DNA of 15,117 nt. It comes from JBFHRB01 sp041591915. GTDB lineage: Bacteria; Actinomycetota; Nitriliruptoria; Nitriliruptorales; Nitriliruptoraceae. The translations under genes were made by a program, and so were the position numbers. Within the stretch, counting starts at the first letter, position 1, and every line of letters starts with the position of its first letter. The notes below the pieces were generated by a model. The model saw only the letters and a program-made list of their open reading frames with translations. It made no database searches and was not told the origin of the DNA. Shown piece by piece: positions 1 through 8,521 of the stretch. Location of the stretch: assembly GCA_041591915.1 (NCBI GenBank), contig JBFHRB010000052.1, positions 1 through 15,117 on the forward strand, read 5' to 3'.

Positions 1-1
1 G

Positions 2-928
2 CGGTACCTCGCCACCGGCGAGGTGCTCGACGAGGGGACCCTCGAAGAACTGCGCGGTTTCGACGCCATCTACCTCGGGGCCGTCGGTACGCCCGACGTC
101 CCGCCTGGTGTGATCGAGCGCGGGCTCCTGCTGAAGATCCGGTTCGCCTTCGACCAGTTCGTCAACCTCCGGCCCGTCAAGCTGTTCCCGGGCGTCGCCT
201 CTCCGGTCGCCGGCCTGACGCCCGAGCGCTGCGACTTCGTCGTCGTCCGCGAGAACACCGAGGGCGTGTACGCCGGCGCCGGTGGAACCCTCTACGAGGG
301 CACGCCGCACGAGGTGGCCACCCAGGAGTCGCTCAACACCCGCCACGGCGTCGAGCGGGTCATCCGCTACGCCTTCGACGTCGCGCGCCGCCGCAAGGCC
401 GATGGCCACGAGGGCAAGCTCACCCTGGTGCACAAGACCAACGTGCTCGTGCACGCGGGCGGCCTGTGGAAGCGGACCTTCGACGAGGTCGGCGAGGCGG
501 ACTACCCCGACGTCGTCCGGGACTACGTCCACGTCGACGCCGCGTGCCTGTACTTCGTGACCCAACCCGAACGCTTCGACGTCGTGGTCACCGAGAACCT
601 GTTCGGCGACATCATCACCGACCTCGGCGCGGCGGTGCAGGGAGGGATGGGCCTCGCCACGTCGGGCAACATCGACCCGACGCGTGCTGCGCCCTCGATG
701 TTCGAGCCCGTGCACGGGTCCGCGCCGGACATCGCCGGCCAGAACCGGGCCGATCCGACGGCTGCCGTGATGGCGATCGGGCTGCTGCTCGACTTCCTTG
801 GCGAGGAGGCCGCCGCCGCACGCGTGGAGCGCGCCGTCGGCCGCTGGTTGGCCGAGCGCGAGGCGGATGCGGGATACTCGACGGACGCGGTCGGTGACCG
901 GCTCGTGGAGTTGGTCCAGGAGGACTGA
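2..928 (+). CDS. leuB: 3-isopropylmalate dehydrogenase, 5'-truncated by the window edge
   Basis: LeuB oxidises and decarboxylates 3-isopropylmalate to 2-ketoisocaproate with NAD+ in leucine biosynthesis (cytosol). The frame is open from base 2, giving 308 visible residues that begin RYLATGEVL. By recalled alignment to the about 336-residue Mycobacterium LeuB, roughly 45 N-terminal residues lie outside the window; the GTG at 23 is internal and not the true start. Family landmarks are VVRENTEGVYAG, the catalytic-lysine segment VHKTNVLVHAGGLW, the metal-aspartate signature NLFGDIITDLGAA and the nucleotide-loop motif FEPVHGSAPDIAGQ. GSAPDIAG fits LeuB better than isocitrate or tartrate dehydrogenases. 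The stop is followed after 60 bp by ilvE on the same strand with no terminator visible, so the two are probably one operon. Confidence 0.94.
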   Translation, partial: RYLATGEVLDEGTLEELRGFDAIYLGAVGTPDVPPGVIERGLLLKIRFAFDQFVNLRPVKLFPGVASPVAGLTPERCDFVVVRENTEGVYAGAGGTLYEGTPHEVATQESLNTRHGVERVIRYAFDVARRRKADGHEGKLTLVHKTNVLVHAGGLWKRTFDEVGEADYPDVVRDYVHVDAACLYFVTQPERFDVVVTENLFGDIITDLGAAVQGGMGLATSGNIDPTRAAPSMFEPVHGSAPDIAGQNRADPTAAVMAIGLLLDFLGEEAAAARVERAVGRWLAEREADAGYSTDAVGDRLVELVQED

Positions 929-988
929 TCGACCGGTCGCACCCGCGGCCGAGGAGCGCCACGAGCGCCAGCAACGTGAGGAGACGCG

Positions 989-1915
989 ATGCCCTTCCCG
1001 AAGGCTGAGTGGATCTGGATGGACGGCGAGTTCGTCCCGTGGGACGAGGCGACCGTCCACGTCCTGACGCCGACGCTGCACTACGGCTACGGCGTGTTCG
1101 AGGGCATCCGCGCGTACCCCACCGACAGGGGTCCGGCCGTCTTCCAGCTCCGCCCACACACCGCGCGGATGCTGAAGTCGGCGAAGATCTACCCGCCGCT
1201 CGACGAGCTCCCGTTCACGGTCGAGCAGATCGACGAGGCGATCCTCGAGTTGATCCGGCGCAACGGCCACGATGGCTGCTACATCCGGCCGACGATCTAC
1301 CTCGGCTACGGCGAGATGGGCCTCAACCCGCTGCCGTCCAAGCCGCGCCTCGCCATCGCCACCTGGGAGTGGGGCACCTACCTGGGCGAGGACGCGCTGG
1401 TCAACGGCGTCCGGGTGATGATGTCCAGCTTCCGGCGGATCGGCAAGAACACGATCCCGCCGGCTGGCAAGGCCAACGGCCAGTACCTGAACAGCTCGCT
1501 CGCCAAGGTCGAGGCGCTGCGTGCCGGCTACGACGAAGCCATCATGCTCAGCGAGGAGGGCTACGTCGCCGAGGGCACGGGCGAGAACATCTTCGTCATC
1601 CGCGACGGAGAGATCACGACCCCGCCGCTCAGCGACGGACCGCTCGGCGGGATCACCCGCAAGAGCGTGATGCAGATCGCACAGGACCTCGGGTTCGAAG
1701 TGCGCGAGGGCAGCGTCGTCCGGACCGACCTCTACCTGGCGGACGAGATCTTCCTGACCGGGACCGCCGCCGAGCTGACCCCGGTGCGCGAGGTCGACGG
1801 CCGGGTCATCGGCACGCGCGGACCCATCACCGAGAAGATCCAGTCGATGTTCATGGACGCGATCCGGGGCAAGGTCGACCAGTACAAGGACTGGCTGACC
1901 TACGTCAACGACTGA
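989..1915 (+). CDS. ilvE: Branched-chain amino acid aminotransferase
   Basis: PLP-dependent class IV aminotransferase that moves the amino group between glutamate and the keto acids of Leu, Ile and Val, the last step of all three pathways. It is 308 residues, the usual length of the short bacterial IlvE type. Visible landmarks are the substrate-pocket segment HYGYGVFEGIRAY (31-43), the PLP-binding lysine K161 in PPAGKANGQYLNS, the class IV signature EGTGENIFVIRDG (195-207) with GGITRKSV (220-227), and LTGTAAELTPV (256-266). The ATG at 989 is preceded by GAGGAG at 978-983 with a 5-nt spacer, which fixes the start. It follows leuB directly and is likely co-transcribed with it. A hairpin lies 12 nt after the stop. 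The call is secure; the only alternative would be a D-amino acid aminotransferase or 4-amino-4-deoxychorismate lyase, and the motifs disfavour both. Confidence 0.95.
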   Translation: MPFPKAEWIWMDGEFVPWDEATVHVLTPTLHYGYGVFEGIRAYPTDRGPAVFQLRPHTARMLKSAKIYPPLDELPFTVEQIDEAILELIRRNGHDGCYIRPTIYLGYGEMGLNPLPSKPRLAIATWEWGTYLGEDALVNGVRVMMSSFRRIGKNTIPPAGKANGQYLNSSLAKVEALRAGYDEAIMLSEEGYVAEGTGENIFVIRDGEITTPPLSDGPLGGITRKSVMQIAQDLGFEVREGSVVRTDLYLADEIFLTGTAAELTPVREVDGRVIGTRGPITEKIQSMFMDAIRGKVDQYKDWLTYVND

Positions 1916-1927
1916 ACGTCACGCCGA

Positions 1928-1944
1928 CGTCGCGCTGCGCGACG
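1928..1944 (+). terminator. Candidate U-less terminator hairpin after ilvE
   Basis: CGTCGCGC (1928-1935) and GCGCGACG (1937-1944) are perfect reverse complements, giving a 7-8 bp GC stem with a 1-3 nt loop 12 nt after the ilvE stop. No T-run follows. A hairpin in the same place relative to the stop is seen after the DUF5667 gene, which suggests a real end-of-operon element, but in such GC-rich DNA it could be chance. Confidence 0.3.
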
Positions 1945-2026
1945 CCGGCGGCGGACAGCGCACTAGGTAATCGCGATGGGCGCACGGACACCGGGGCGGT
2001 ATGCCGGGATCGGTCCGGTCGCGGCC

Positions 2027-2032
2027 TAGGTT
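2027..2032 (+). promoter_or_regulatory. Putative -10 element upstream of the first LuxR-type regulator
   Basis: TAGGTT followed by CG fits the TAnnnT pattern of actinobacterial -10 boxes and resembles the elements found before four other genes in this window (7427, 9994, 10293, 13658). No convincing -35 is seen. It lies 56 nt before the preferred GTG start at 2089 and 29 nt before an alternative GTG at 2062. A second A/T-rich patch, TAGGTAAT near 1964, could serve instead. The rest of the 1916-2088 gap shows no supported gene. Confidence 0.35.
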
Positions 2033-2088
2033 CGTGCTCGGCCGTCGACCGCGCCCTGCGCGTGATCGGGCCGAGACATCGTGACGGA

Positions 2089-4764
2089 GTGAACGGCATC
2101 CCCGGCGCCGCACCGCTCATCATCGGGCGCGACCACGAGTCGCGCCTCATCGACGCTGCGCTCGAGCGTGCGGCCGGGGGCCGGCGCGCCGTCGTGCTCG
2201 TCGAGGGCGAGCCGGGGATCGGCACGACGGCCCTGCTGGGCCGCACCGCGGCAGCCGCGGTCGACCGCGGCTTCGACGTCATCGCTGGCGAGGCCGCCGA
2301 GCTCGATGCGACCCAGCCGTTCGGTGCGCTCGTCGACATCCTGCACAGCGCGGCCCCCGATCTGCTCGCCTCCATCGCGACCGAGCCGCTCGCACAGCAC
2401 CAGATGATCGAGCGCTTCGTGGCGGCGATCGAGGCCCGCGCCGACTCGCCCGTGCTGCTGACGCTCGAGGACCTGCACTGGGCCGACGACGCGAGCCTCC
2501 ATGCGCTGTCCACGCTGGCGTCGCGGCTGTTGTACGTGCCCCTCGCGATCGCGCTCACGCTCCGGCCGACGCCCCGATCGCAGCACCTCAGCCACCTCGT
2601 GTACCGCCTGCTGCGTGACGGTGCGGAGCTGGTCTCGCTCGGACCCCTGGCGCCGACCGACGCCGTCGACCTGGCCCGGCGCTACGCGCCGGACCTGCCA
2701 CCCGAGCGCCTGGCCGGGCAGGTCGCCCCGGCCCAGGGCAACCCGCTGTTCGTGCTCGAGCTCGCCGAGAGCGCCGTCAGCGACGGCGGCCCCCCGACGA
2801 CGCTGCGGTCCGCACTCCTGCGCCGGACGGCCGGTCTCCCGGAGGCGACCCGCGAGCTGCTGACGGTCGCTGCCGTGCTGGGTGCGACGTTCGAGTTGAG
2901 CCACCTCGCGATCGCCCAGGGCGCGTCGGTCGTCGCCGTCATCCGCGACCTCCAGCCCGCGATCGACGCCGCCGTCCTGGTCAGCGACGCCGACGGGTCC
3001 GCACTGCGGTTCCGCCACGACCTGATCCACGAATCACTGCTCGGCGAGACGCCGGCGGCCGTCCGTCACGCCCTGCACCGCCACATCGGTGAGCAGTTGG
3101 CCGCTGCGGGTGGTCCCGTGCATGCCGTCGCGCACCACCTGAGCGTGGGCGCGTCATCGGGGGACGAGACGGCCCTGTCCTGGCTGGGCCGGGCCCACGA
3201 GGCGGTGCGCCTCACGTCGCCGGGCCTCGCGGCCGAGTTGCTGCAGCGCACGCTCGAGGTGTTGCCCGAGCGGGACGATCGGGCGATCGAGGCGGAGGTC
3301 GATCTCGCACGGACGCTGGGCGTGCTCGGGCGCGCGGCCGAGGCGGAGCAGCGCGTCCGGGCCCGCCTCGACGGGGCCGACGGGGCCGGCCGCGCCCGAT
3401 TGCTGCGGGCCCTCGCCGACACCCTCTACGTGCAGGGACGCTGGGCTGAGCAGGTCGAGGTCGTCGAGCGGGCGCTCGCGGTGCCCGAGCTCGAGGAGAC
3501 GGACCGCGCGCGCCTGCTCGCCGAACGGTGTGCGGCCCGCGTCTTCCTCGCGGACCTGACCGGCTCGATGGCCGACCACGCCGAGGCCATCCGGCTCGGG
3601 ACCGAGCTCGGCGACGCCGTGGCACCGGTCCACGCGGACGGCGCCCTCGCGGCGGCCAACGTGGCCACCAGGCGCTTCGAGGAGGCGCTCGACATCGGCC
3701 AGCGGGCGGTGGCGCGCGCGCTGCAGGACCCCACCGGCGAGTCCCTCCGACTGCAACCACAGAAGACGGTCGTCGCGGCGCTCATCGGGCTCGGCCGCGA
3801 CGCCGACGCCGAGCACCTGGCGCGTTCGGGCCTGGAGGAGGCCACCCGGCTCGGCCTCGAGTCCGAGCTCCCGATCTACCACGTCTACCTCGGTGACCTC
3901 GCCTTCCGGCGGCTGGACTGGGACGTGGCCGAGGCCGAGTACGAGACCGCGCTCGGCGTCCTCGGCGTCCACGGCCGCGAGATCACGAGCGCGTCCGCGC
4001 TACTCGCGTTGGCGCGGCTGCACCTCCACCGCGGGGACGGCGCGCGCGCCGGCGAGCTCGTGACCGAGGTCAAGTCGATCACCGAAGAGCACGGGTCGCA
4101 GCTCGGGCTCGAACGCCTCCCGGGCGTGCGGGCGACGCAGTACGTCCTCGAAGGCGATCCCGACCGAGCCCTGTCGCTGCTGCTCGCGCGCGGTCCCTGG
4201 GAGTCCACCATCGTCGGGCTGGTGGAGCGCCTCGGAGCAACGGACCGCCACGCCGAACTCGCAGCCCGGCTCGCCTCCGCCGAGCCCGTCGGTCGCGTGT
4301 CGGCGGCCATCGCGACGGGCGAGCACGCGAGGGTCGTGGCCGAGGTGGCGGGGCTGGGGGCCACGCCCGATCGCGTCAACTGGGCGAACCTCGCAGAAGG
4401 AGCCGCCCTGGCCCTGCAACGCCTCGGGCAGCCGTCCGCCGCCGCGGACCTCCTGGCGGGTGCGTACGACGTCTGGGCGGAGGTCGACGCGCGCGTGGAC
4501 CTCGAGCGCGTGCGGCAGCTCCTCGGCGAGCTCGGGACGGAGGTGGCCCCGCGCCCGACGCGCTCGGGATTCGACACCCTGACGGACATGGAGCGGCGGG
4601 TGGTCGGCCTCGTGATGCAGGGCCTCACCCACGTGCAGATCGGGCAGGAGCTCTACATCTCGCACCGGACGGTCGGAACGCACGTCCAGCACGTCTACCG
4701 CAAGCTGGGCATCCACTCTCGTGACGAGCTGCGCACCGCGGCGGCGCTTGCGGGCGTGGCATGA
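2089..4764 (+). CDS. LuxR-family STAND/LAL-type regulator with degenerate ATPase motifs
   Basis: Large cytosolic transcription regulator of about 891 residues with the LAL layout: N-terminal AAA/STAND ATPase, helical TPR-like middle, C-terminal GerE-type HTH. The P-loop at residues 40-47 reads GEPGIGTT, so the essential Walker A lysine is threonine (ACG instead of AAG). Walker B reads LTLEDLHWADD (124-134), with Glu in place of the usual first Asp. GNPLF (217-221) and LRFRHDLIHES (306-316) are family landmarks. The HTH (827-891) contains THVQIGQELYISHRTVGTH. The start is uncertain: GTG at 2089 puts the GRD motif 12 residues in, much like the paralogue, but the Shine-Dalgarno (GGAG) abuts it; GTG 2062 is the alternative. 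Longer readings into ilvE are a frame shadow. Its stop overlaps the next start (ATGA), so the two are translationally coupled paralogues. Target genes and ligand are unknown. Confidence 0.88.
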   Translation: MNGIPGAAPLIIGRDHESRLIDAALERAAGGRRAVVLVEGEPGIGTTALLGRTAAAAVDRGFDVIAGEAAELDATQPFGALVDILHSAAPDLLASIATEPLAQHQMIERFVAAIEARADSPVLLTLEDLHWADDASLHALSTLASRLLYVPLAIALTLRPTPRSQHLSHLVYRLLRDGAELVSLGPLAPTDAVDLARRYAPDLPPERLAGQVAPAQGNPLFVLELAESAVSDGGPPTTLRSALLRRTAGLPEATRELLTVAAVLGATFELSHLAIAQGASVVAVIRDLQPAIDAAVLVSDADGSALRFRHDLIHESLLGETPAAVRHALHRHIGEQLAAAGGPVHAVAHHLSVGASSGDETALSWLGRAHEAVRLTSPGLAAELLQRTLEVLPERDDRAIEAEVDLARTLGVLGRAAEAEQRVRARLDGADGAGRARLLRALADTLYVQGRWAEQVEVVERALAVPELEETDRARLLAERCAARVFLADLTGSMADHAEAIRLGTELGDAVAPVHADGALAAANVATRRFEEALDIGQRAVARALQDPTGESLRLQPQKTVVAALIGLGRDADAEHLARSGLEEATRLGLESELPIYHVYLGDLAFRRLDWDVAEAEYETALGVLGVHGREITSASALLALARLHLHRGDGARAGELVTEVKSITEEHGSQLGLERLPGVRATQYVLEGDPDRALSLLLARGPWESTIVGLVERLGATDRHAELAARLASAEPVGRVSAAIATGEHARVVAEVAGLGATPDRVNWANLAEGAALALQRLGQPSAAADLLAGAYDVWAEVDARVDLERVRQLLGELGTEVAPRPTRSGFDTLTDMERRVVGLVMQGLTHVQIGQELYISHRTVGTHVQHVYRKLGIHSRDELRTAAALAGVA

Positions 4765-7403
4765 CGGCGAGCCTGCACGGACGCGAGGCCGAGCTGGCCG
4801 CCTGCACGGAGCGGCTGGCCGAGGCGGAGCGAGGTGCCGTCCAGTCCATCGTCATCGAGTCGCCCGCCGGCCTCGGCAAGACGCGGCTGCTGCAGGAGCT
4901 CACGGAGACGGCCCGCGAACGAGGGATGCGGTGCATCTGGAGCGAGTCACTCGAGCTCTTCAGCGGCCAGCCGTTCGCGTCCCTGTTCGACCTCGCCCGG
5001 GCCATCGCCGAGGACCCGCGGGACATCTTCCCGGACGACGGTGGCGGGGCCGGTGGGGTCAACCGCCTCCTCGAGGCCATCGAACGCGAGGCGCTCGCAA
5101 GGCCGCTCCTGCTGGTGTTCGACGACACGCAGTGGGCCGACGATGCCTCGATCCAGGCCCTGTGGGCGCTGTTCCGACGCCTCGTCGACCTCCCCGTGTG
5201 CTTCGCCTTCGGCGTGCGCCCCCTCCCGCGATCGCCCCGGCTGGCGGCGCTCCTCGACGGGCTGCGGGGCGGCCTCCGCCTCCAGCTCGAGCCGCTCGAC
5301 GACGACGCCATACGCGCGATCGCCGCCGAGGAGTTCGGCGGCAGCGTCGACGGAATGGACCGGCTGCTCGAGCAGGCCGGCGGGAACCCGCTGTTCGCCG
5401 CCGAGGTCGTCCGGGCCGCGAAGAGCGCTCAGCGGGCCGACCGTCCCATCCGCGACGACCTCGGAGCCGTCGTACTGCGCCGCCTCGACGCCCTGCCGGA
5501 GCTGACGCGGGAGCTCGTCACGCTCAGCAGCATCCTCGGCTTCCGGTTCGGGCTGCAGGACGCCGCCGCCCTGCTCGAGCGGCCCCTGCCCGAGGTCCTC
5601 GGGGCCGTCCAGCCCGCGCTCGAGGAGGGCGTGCTCGTCGACGACCCGGCATCGGGGAAGCTGCGGTTCGCCCACGCGCTGATCCACGACTCGCTCTACG
5701 ACAGCCTCCCGGGTGCGGTACGCACCGCGCTCCACCGCGTCACGGCCAGCCGGCTCGCCGCCGCGAAGGCCCCGGCGGCCGAGGTGGCCCACCACTACGT
5801 CAGATGCGCCACGCAGGGCGACCGCGAGGCGATCGACTGGTTGGTGCGCGCCGCACGCGAAGCCGTCGAGGACGGGCCTCGCCACGCCGCCGACCTGCTC
5901 GCCCAGGCCATCGACCTCCTCCCGCCCGGCGACGCCAAGCGGACCGCCTTCGTGGTGGATCGCCTGGACGCGCTGGTCGCGGCGGCGCTGCCGAACCAGG
6001 CCGAGCGGCTCGCGCGAGCCGAGCTCCTGCGCATGCCTTCCGGTCCGGGCGCCGACGAGCTCCGCCGCGTCCTGGCCGAGGCCCTGTACACCGAGGGTCG
6101 GTGGGCGGATCACGTCCGTGCGGTCGAGACGTTCGTCGCCGAGGGGGTCGACCCGGCAACGGAGGTCCGACTGCGGAGTTGGGGCGTGTCGGCGCGGGTC
6201 TTCCTGTTCGACCTGGCCGGGTCGGCCGAGGACGAGCAGTTCGTCGTCGAGCACGCGCCGGACGGCGACCCCTTCCCCGTCGTCACGGCCCTGGCGGGCG
6301 CCGGCCTGCGCCATCTCGTGCTCCGCGACGTCGGGACGGCGGTGTCGAAGGCCATGGAGGCGCACACGCTCGCCAGCCGCGATGGTCGCGCGGCCACGCT
6401 GCGCCAGGTCTACGGCATCGTCCCTGCGGCGCTGATCGCCGCGGATCGGCTCGGCGACGCGGAACGCCACTGCCGCGACGCGCTGGCGCTCGCGGACGCG
6501 CACGGCGCCGGGTGGTCCGGCAGCACCGCGCGCGCCCTCCTCGGCGACGTGCACTACGCCCGCGGAGACTGGGACCCCGCGGTGGCCGAGTACCAGGTCG
6601 CCCTCGAGGACGCCGTGCACGTCACCCTGCCCCAGGAGGCGGCGGCGCGCGCCGGGCTCGCGCGCATCGCCCTGCACCGTGGTGACTTCGCCGGGGCCGA
6701 CGAGCAGGTCCAGTCGATCCGCGCGATCATCGACGAGCGCGGACCCCAGTGGGGCGCTGAACGGCTCCCCGAGCTCCGTGCCCTGCAGCGGGAGATCAAG
6801 GACCCGCCGGAGGCCGTGCTGGAGAAGCTCCTGACGTCCAACCCGTTCTGCCGGCTCGCGCTGCGCCTGGCGCTCACGGCGGCGGACGAGACGGGCCTCG
6901 AGGTGCTGGCGAACGTGCACCCGCCGGCGACGCTCGAGGGCCGCGTCCTGCGTGCCCGGGCAGGCGGGGAAGGCGATGACCTCATCGGTGAGCTCCGCGC
7001 GCTGGAGGACCGCGTGCGCGCCGTCGAGTTGCGCGAGTGCCTCGGTCTCGCCCTCGTCGACGACGACCAGGGGCGCCAGATCCTCACGGACGTCCACGAC
7101 ACGTGGCTCGAGCTCGGCGCCTCGCACGATGCCGCCCGCGTCGCCGCCACGCTCCGAGAGGTCGGCGTCAAGCTCGGCCCACGCTCGCCCCAGGCTCGGG
7201 CCGACCACGGCTGGGAGGCCATCACGCCCACGGAGTGGAAGGTCATCGAACTCGTGGACGAGGGCCTCACCTACGCCGAGATCGGCGAGCGGCTCTACAT
7301 CTCGCACCGCACGGTCGGCACGCACCTGCAGCACGTGTACCGCAAGCTCGACATCTCCTCGCGGGCGGAGCTCGCGGCGCAGTACCGCCAGCGTCAGGCG
7401 TAG
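4761..7403 (+). CDS. LuxR-family STAND/LAL-type regulator with intact ATPase motifs
   Basis: 880-residue paralogue of the upstream gene with the same order of domains. The ATPase keeps the key residues: Walker A SPAGLGKT (34-41) with K40 (only the first glycine is Ser) and Walker B LLVFDDTQWADD with D121-D122. GNPLF is at 208-212 and LRFAHALIHDS starts at 301; a long alpha-helical TPR-like region follows. The GerE HTH occupies 817-880 (ITPTEWKVIELVDEGL, then YAEIGERLYISHRTVGTH). STAND regulators of this type are thought to use ATP/ADP exchange and oligomerisation to switch the HTH output. The ATG overlaps the previous TGA by 4 bp, so expression is coupled. The HTH differs little from that of the paralogue, so both may bind the same operator. 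Regulated genes could be the neighbouring hydrolases; this is inference from position only. Confidence 0.9.
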   Translation: MTASLHGREAELAACTERLAEAERGAVQSIVIESPAGLGKTRLLQELTETARERGMRCIWSESLELFSGQPFASLFDLARAIAEDPRDIFPDDGGGAGGVNRLLEAIEREALARPLLLVFDDTQWADDASIQALWALFRRLVDLPVCFAFGVRPLPRSPRLAALLDGLRGGLRLQLEPLDDDAIRAIAAEEFGGSVDGMDRLLEQAGGNPLFAAEVVRAAKSAQRADRPIRDDLGAVVLRRLDALPELTRELVTLSSILGFRFGLQDAAALLERPLPEVLGAVQPALEEGVLVDDPASGKLRFAHALIHDSLYDSLPGAVRTALHRVTASRLAAAKAPAAEVAHHYVRCATQGDREAIDWLVRAAREAVEDGPRHAADLLAQAIDLLPPGDAKRTAFVVDRLDALVAAALPNQAERLARAELLRMPSGPGADELRRVLAEALYTEGRWADHVRAVETFVAEGVDPATEVRLRSWGVSARVFLFDLAGSAEDEQFVVEHAPDGDPFPVVTALAGAGLRHLVLRDVGTAVSKAMEAHTLASRDGRAATLRQVYGIVPAALIAADRLGDAERHCRDALALADAHGAGWSGSTARALLGDVHYARGDWDPAVAEYQVALEDAVHVTLPQEAAARAGLARIALHRGDFAGADEQVQSIRAIIDERGPQWGAERLPELRALQREIKDPPEAVLEKLLTSNPFCRLALRLALTAADETGLEVLANVHPPATLEGRVLRARAGGEGDDLIGELRALEDRVRAVELRECLGLALVDDDQGRQILTDVHDTWLELGASHDAARVAATLREVGVKLGPRSPQARADHGWEAITPTEWKVIELVDEGLTYAEIGERLYISHRTVGTHLQHVYRKLDISSRAELAAQYRQRQA

Positions 7404-7427
7404 GCGGACCACACGGGCGGTCGGCCT
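7402..7427 (+). terminator. Weak hairpin at the end of the regulator pair
   Basis: AGGCGGACC (7402-7410) and GGTCGGCCT (7419-7427) pair at 8 of 9 positions around an 8-nt loop. The stem starts in the stop codon and its last base is the first base of the next putative -10 box. There is no T-run, so terminator function is doubtful. Confidence 0.2.
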
Positions 7428-7432
7428 ACCCT
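7427..7432 (+). promoter_or_regulatory. Putative -10 element of the alpha/beta hydrolase gene
   Basis: TACCCT fits TAnnnT and ends 27 nt before the TTG start at 7460, the same distance as the TAGCCT element before the FAH gene. No clear -35 at 16-18 nt spacing. It would give a short leader containing the AGAGGA ribosome site. Confidence 0.4.
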
Positions 7433-7459
7433 GCGCGCGTCGGACGAGAGGACACGACG

Positions 7460-8440
7460 TTGTCGACGAGCATCCGGAGCCGGATGGCTCGCCGCTCGGG
7501 CGTGGCGTTCCTCAAGTGGATGCGGGGCGCACAGGTGTCCCCGGACATGGACATCGACGACATCGACGTCGCGAGGCTGCGCGCCCAGATCGACAAGCTC
7601 GCGTCGCTCGGCCGGCTCCCCAGGGACGTCACGATGACACCCGAGCTGGCGGGGGACGTGCCGGGGGAGTGGGTGGTCTGGGACGGTGCGGACGCCGATC
7701 GCGTGGTCCTGTGGATGCACGGCGGCGCGCACTGCCTGTGCTCGCCCGTCACGCACCGAGGGCTCGCGGCGTCCGTCTCACGGGCAGCCCGCGCCCGCGT
7801 GTTCGTCCCGGACTACCCCCTCGCCCCCGAGCACCCCTTCCCGGCAGGGCGTGATTCCCTCCTCGGCGTGTGGCGATGGCTCATCGCCGAGCAGGGCTTC
7901 GACCCGGCCAAGATGGCCTTCGGCGGGGACTCGTCCGGAGGCGGCATGGTGTTCAGCGTCGCCACCGAGGCCCGCGAGCGTGCCATGCCGCTCCCCGGGG
8001 CCATCGTGGCGCTCAGTCCCTGGGTCGACCTGACGCTGTCGGGCGAGTCCTACCGCACGCGCGACTCGATCGACCCCTGGCTCGACGCCTCGCTCGCGGC
8101 CCTCCCGGTCGACGCCTACTGTGGCGGCCTGCCGCACGACCACCCGGGCGTGTCGCCGCTGTTCGCCGACCTGACGGGCCTGCCGCCCACGCTCATCCAC
8201 GTGGGGACGGACGAGATCCTGTTCGACGACGGACGGGCCATGGTCGAGGCGTTGCGCCGAGACGGCGTGAGGGCTGACCTCGGGGTGTTCAAGCGGATGT
8301 GGCACGTCTTCCACGCGATCCCCGGGATCCCGGAGGGCAAGCGCGCCCTGCGCGAGGTCGGCGCCTTCGTCCGTCGGCACACGGGCGGGTACCCCCACCC
8401 CGTCGCGACGGACGCGGACAGCGAGGCCGGCGCCGCCTGA
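7460..8440 (+). CDS. Alpha/beta hydrolase, HSL (hormone-sensitive lipase-like) family esterase
   Basis: Serine esterase/lipase-like enzyme of about 326 residues; the natural ester substrate cannot be told from sequence. The oxyanion motif is HGGA at 87-90 (usually HGGG). The nucleophile elbow is GGDSSGG with Ser158 (family form GDSAG). Asp251 in VGTDEIL and His282 in MWHVFH complete the triad. A GVSPLFADLTGLPPTLIHVG segment precedes the Asp, as usual for the Abhydrolase_3 group. TTG at 7460 is chosen as start because AGAGGA (7447-7452) stands 7 nt before it; ATG at 7484, with a weaker GGAG 4-5 nt upstream, is the alternative and would shorten the protein by 8 residues. No signal peptide or transmembrane segment is evident, so it is probably cytosolic. 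It has its own putative promoter, 56 bp after the regulator pair; a functional link to those regulators is only positional. Confidence 0.9.
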   Translation: MSTSIRSRMARRSGVAFLKWMRGAQVSPDMDIDDIDVARLRAQIDKLASLGRLPRDVTMTPELAGDVPGEWVVWDGADADRVVLWMHGGAHCLCSPVTHRGLAASVSRAARARVFVPDYPLAPEHPFPAGRDSLLGVWRWLIAEQGFDPAKMAFGGDSSGGGMVFSVATEARERAMPLPGAIVALSPWVDLTLSGESYRTRDSIDPWLDASLAALPVDAYCGGLPHDHPGVSPLFADLTGLPPTLIHVGTDEILFDDGRAMVEALRRDGVRADLGVFKRMWHVFHAIPGIPEGKRALREVGAFVRRHTGGYPHPVATDADSEAGAA

Positions 8441-8475
8441 GCCGCCAGTGGCGTGACCTTGGGCAGGGAGCGTCG

Positions 8476-8503
8476 TTGCGAGTGTCGAACCCCTCGGTAC
8501 GAC
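8476..8503 (+). promoter_or_regulatory. Weak candidate promoter of the PHP-domain gene
   Basis: TTGCGA (8476-8481), a 16-nt spacer and TACGAC (8498-8503) lie in the 81-bp gap before the PHP gene. The -10 match is poor (T and A at the first two places, A at the fifth), and it lacks the TAnnnT form seen at other genes here. Read-through from the hydrolase gene is equally possible. Confidence 0.2.
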
Positions 8504-8521
8504 ATGCCCTGGAGCATCCCC

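Noticed and set aside
1976..2029. A 17-codon frame (ATG to TAG) between ilvE and the first regulator
   Set aside because: No ribosome site, no run of control codons and no competing hairpins; its stop lies within the putative -10 box, so I do not consider it a leader peptide.
4721..6685. A 654-residue plus-strand frame overlapping both regulators
   Set aside because: Translation is a low-complexity Arg/Pro/Gly/Ala string typical of a shifted frame; the real product is in the frame starting at 4761.
4947..7412. An 821-residue open frame on the minus strand opposite the second regulator
   Set aside because: It mirrors a gene with clear ATPase and HTH motifs; the Arg/Glu/Gly-rich translation has no recognisable domain and is the usual GC-rich antisense shadow.
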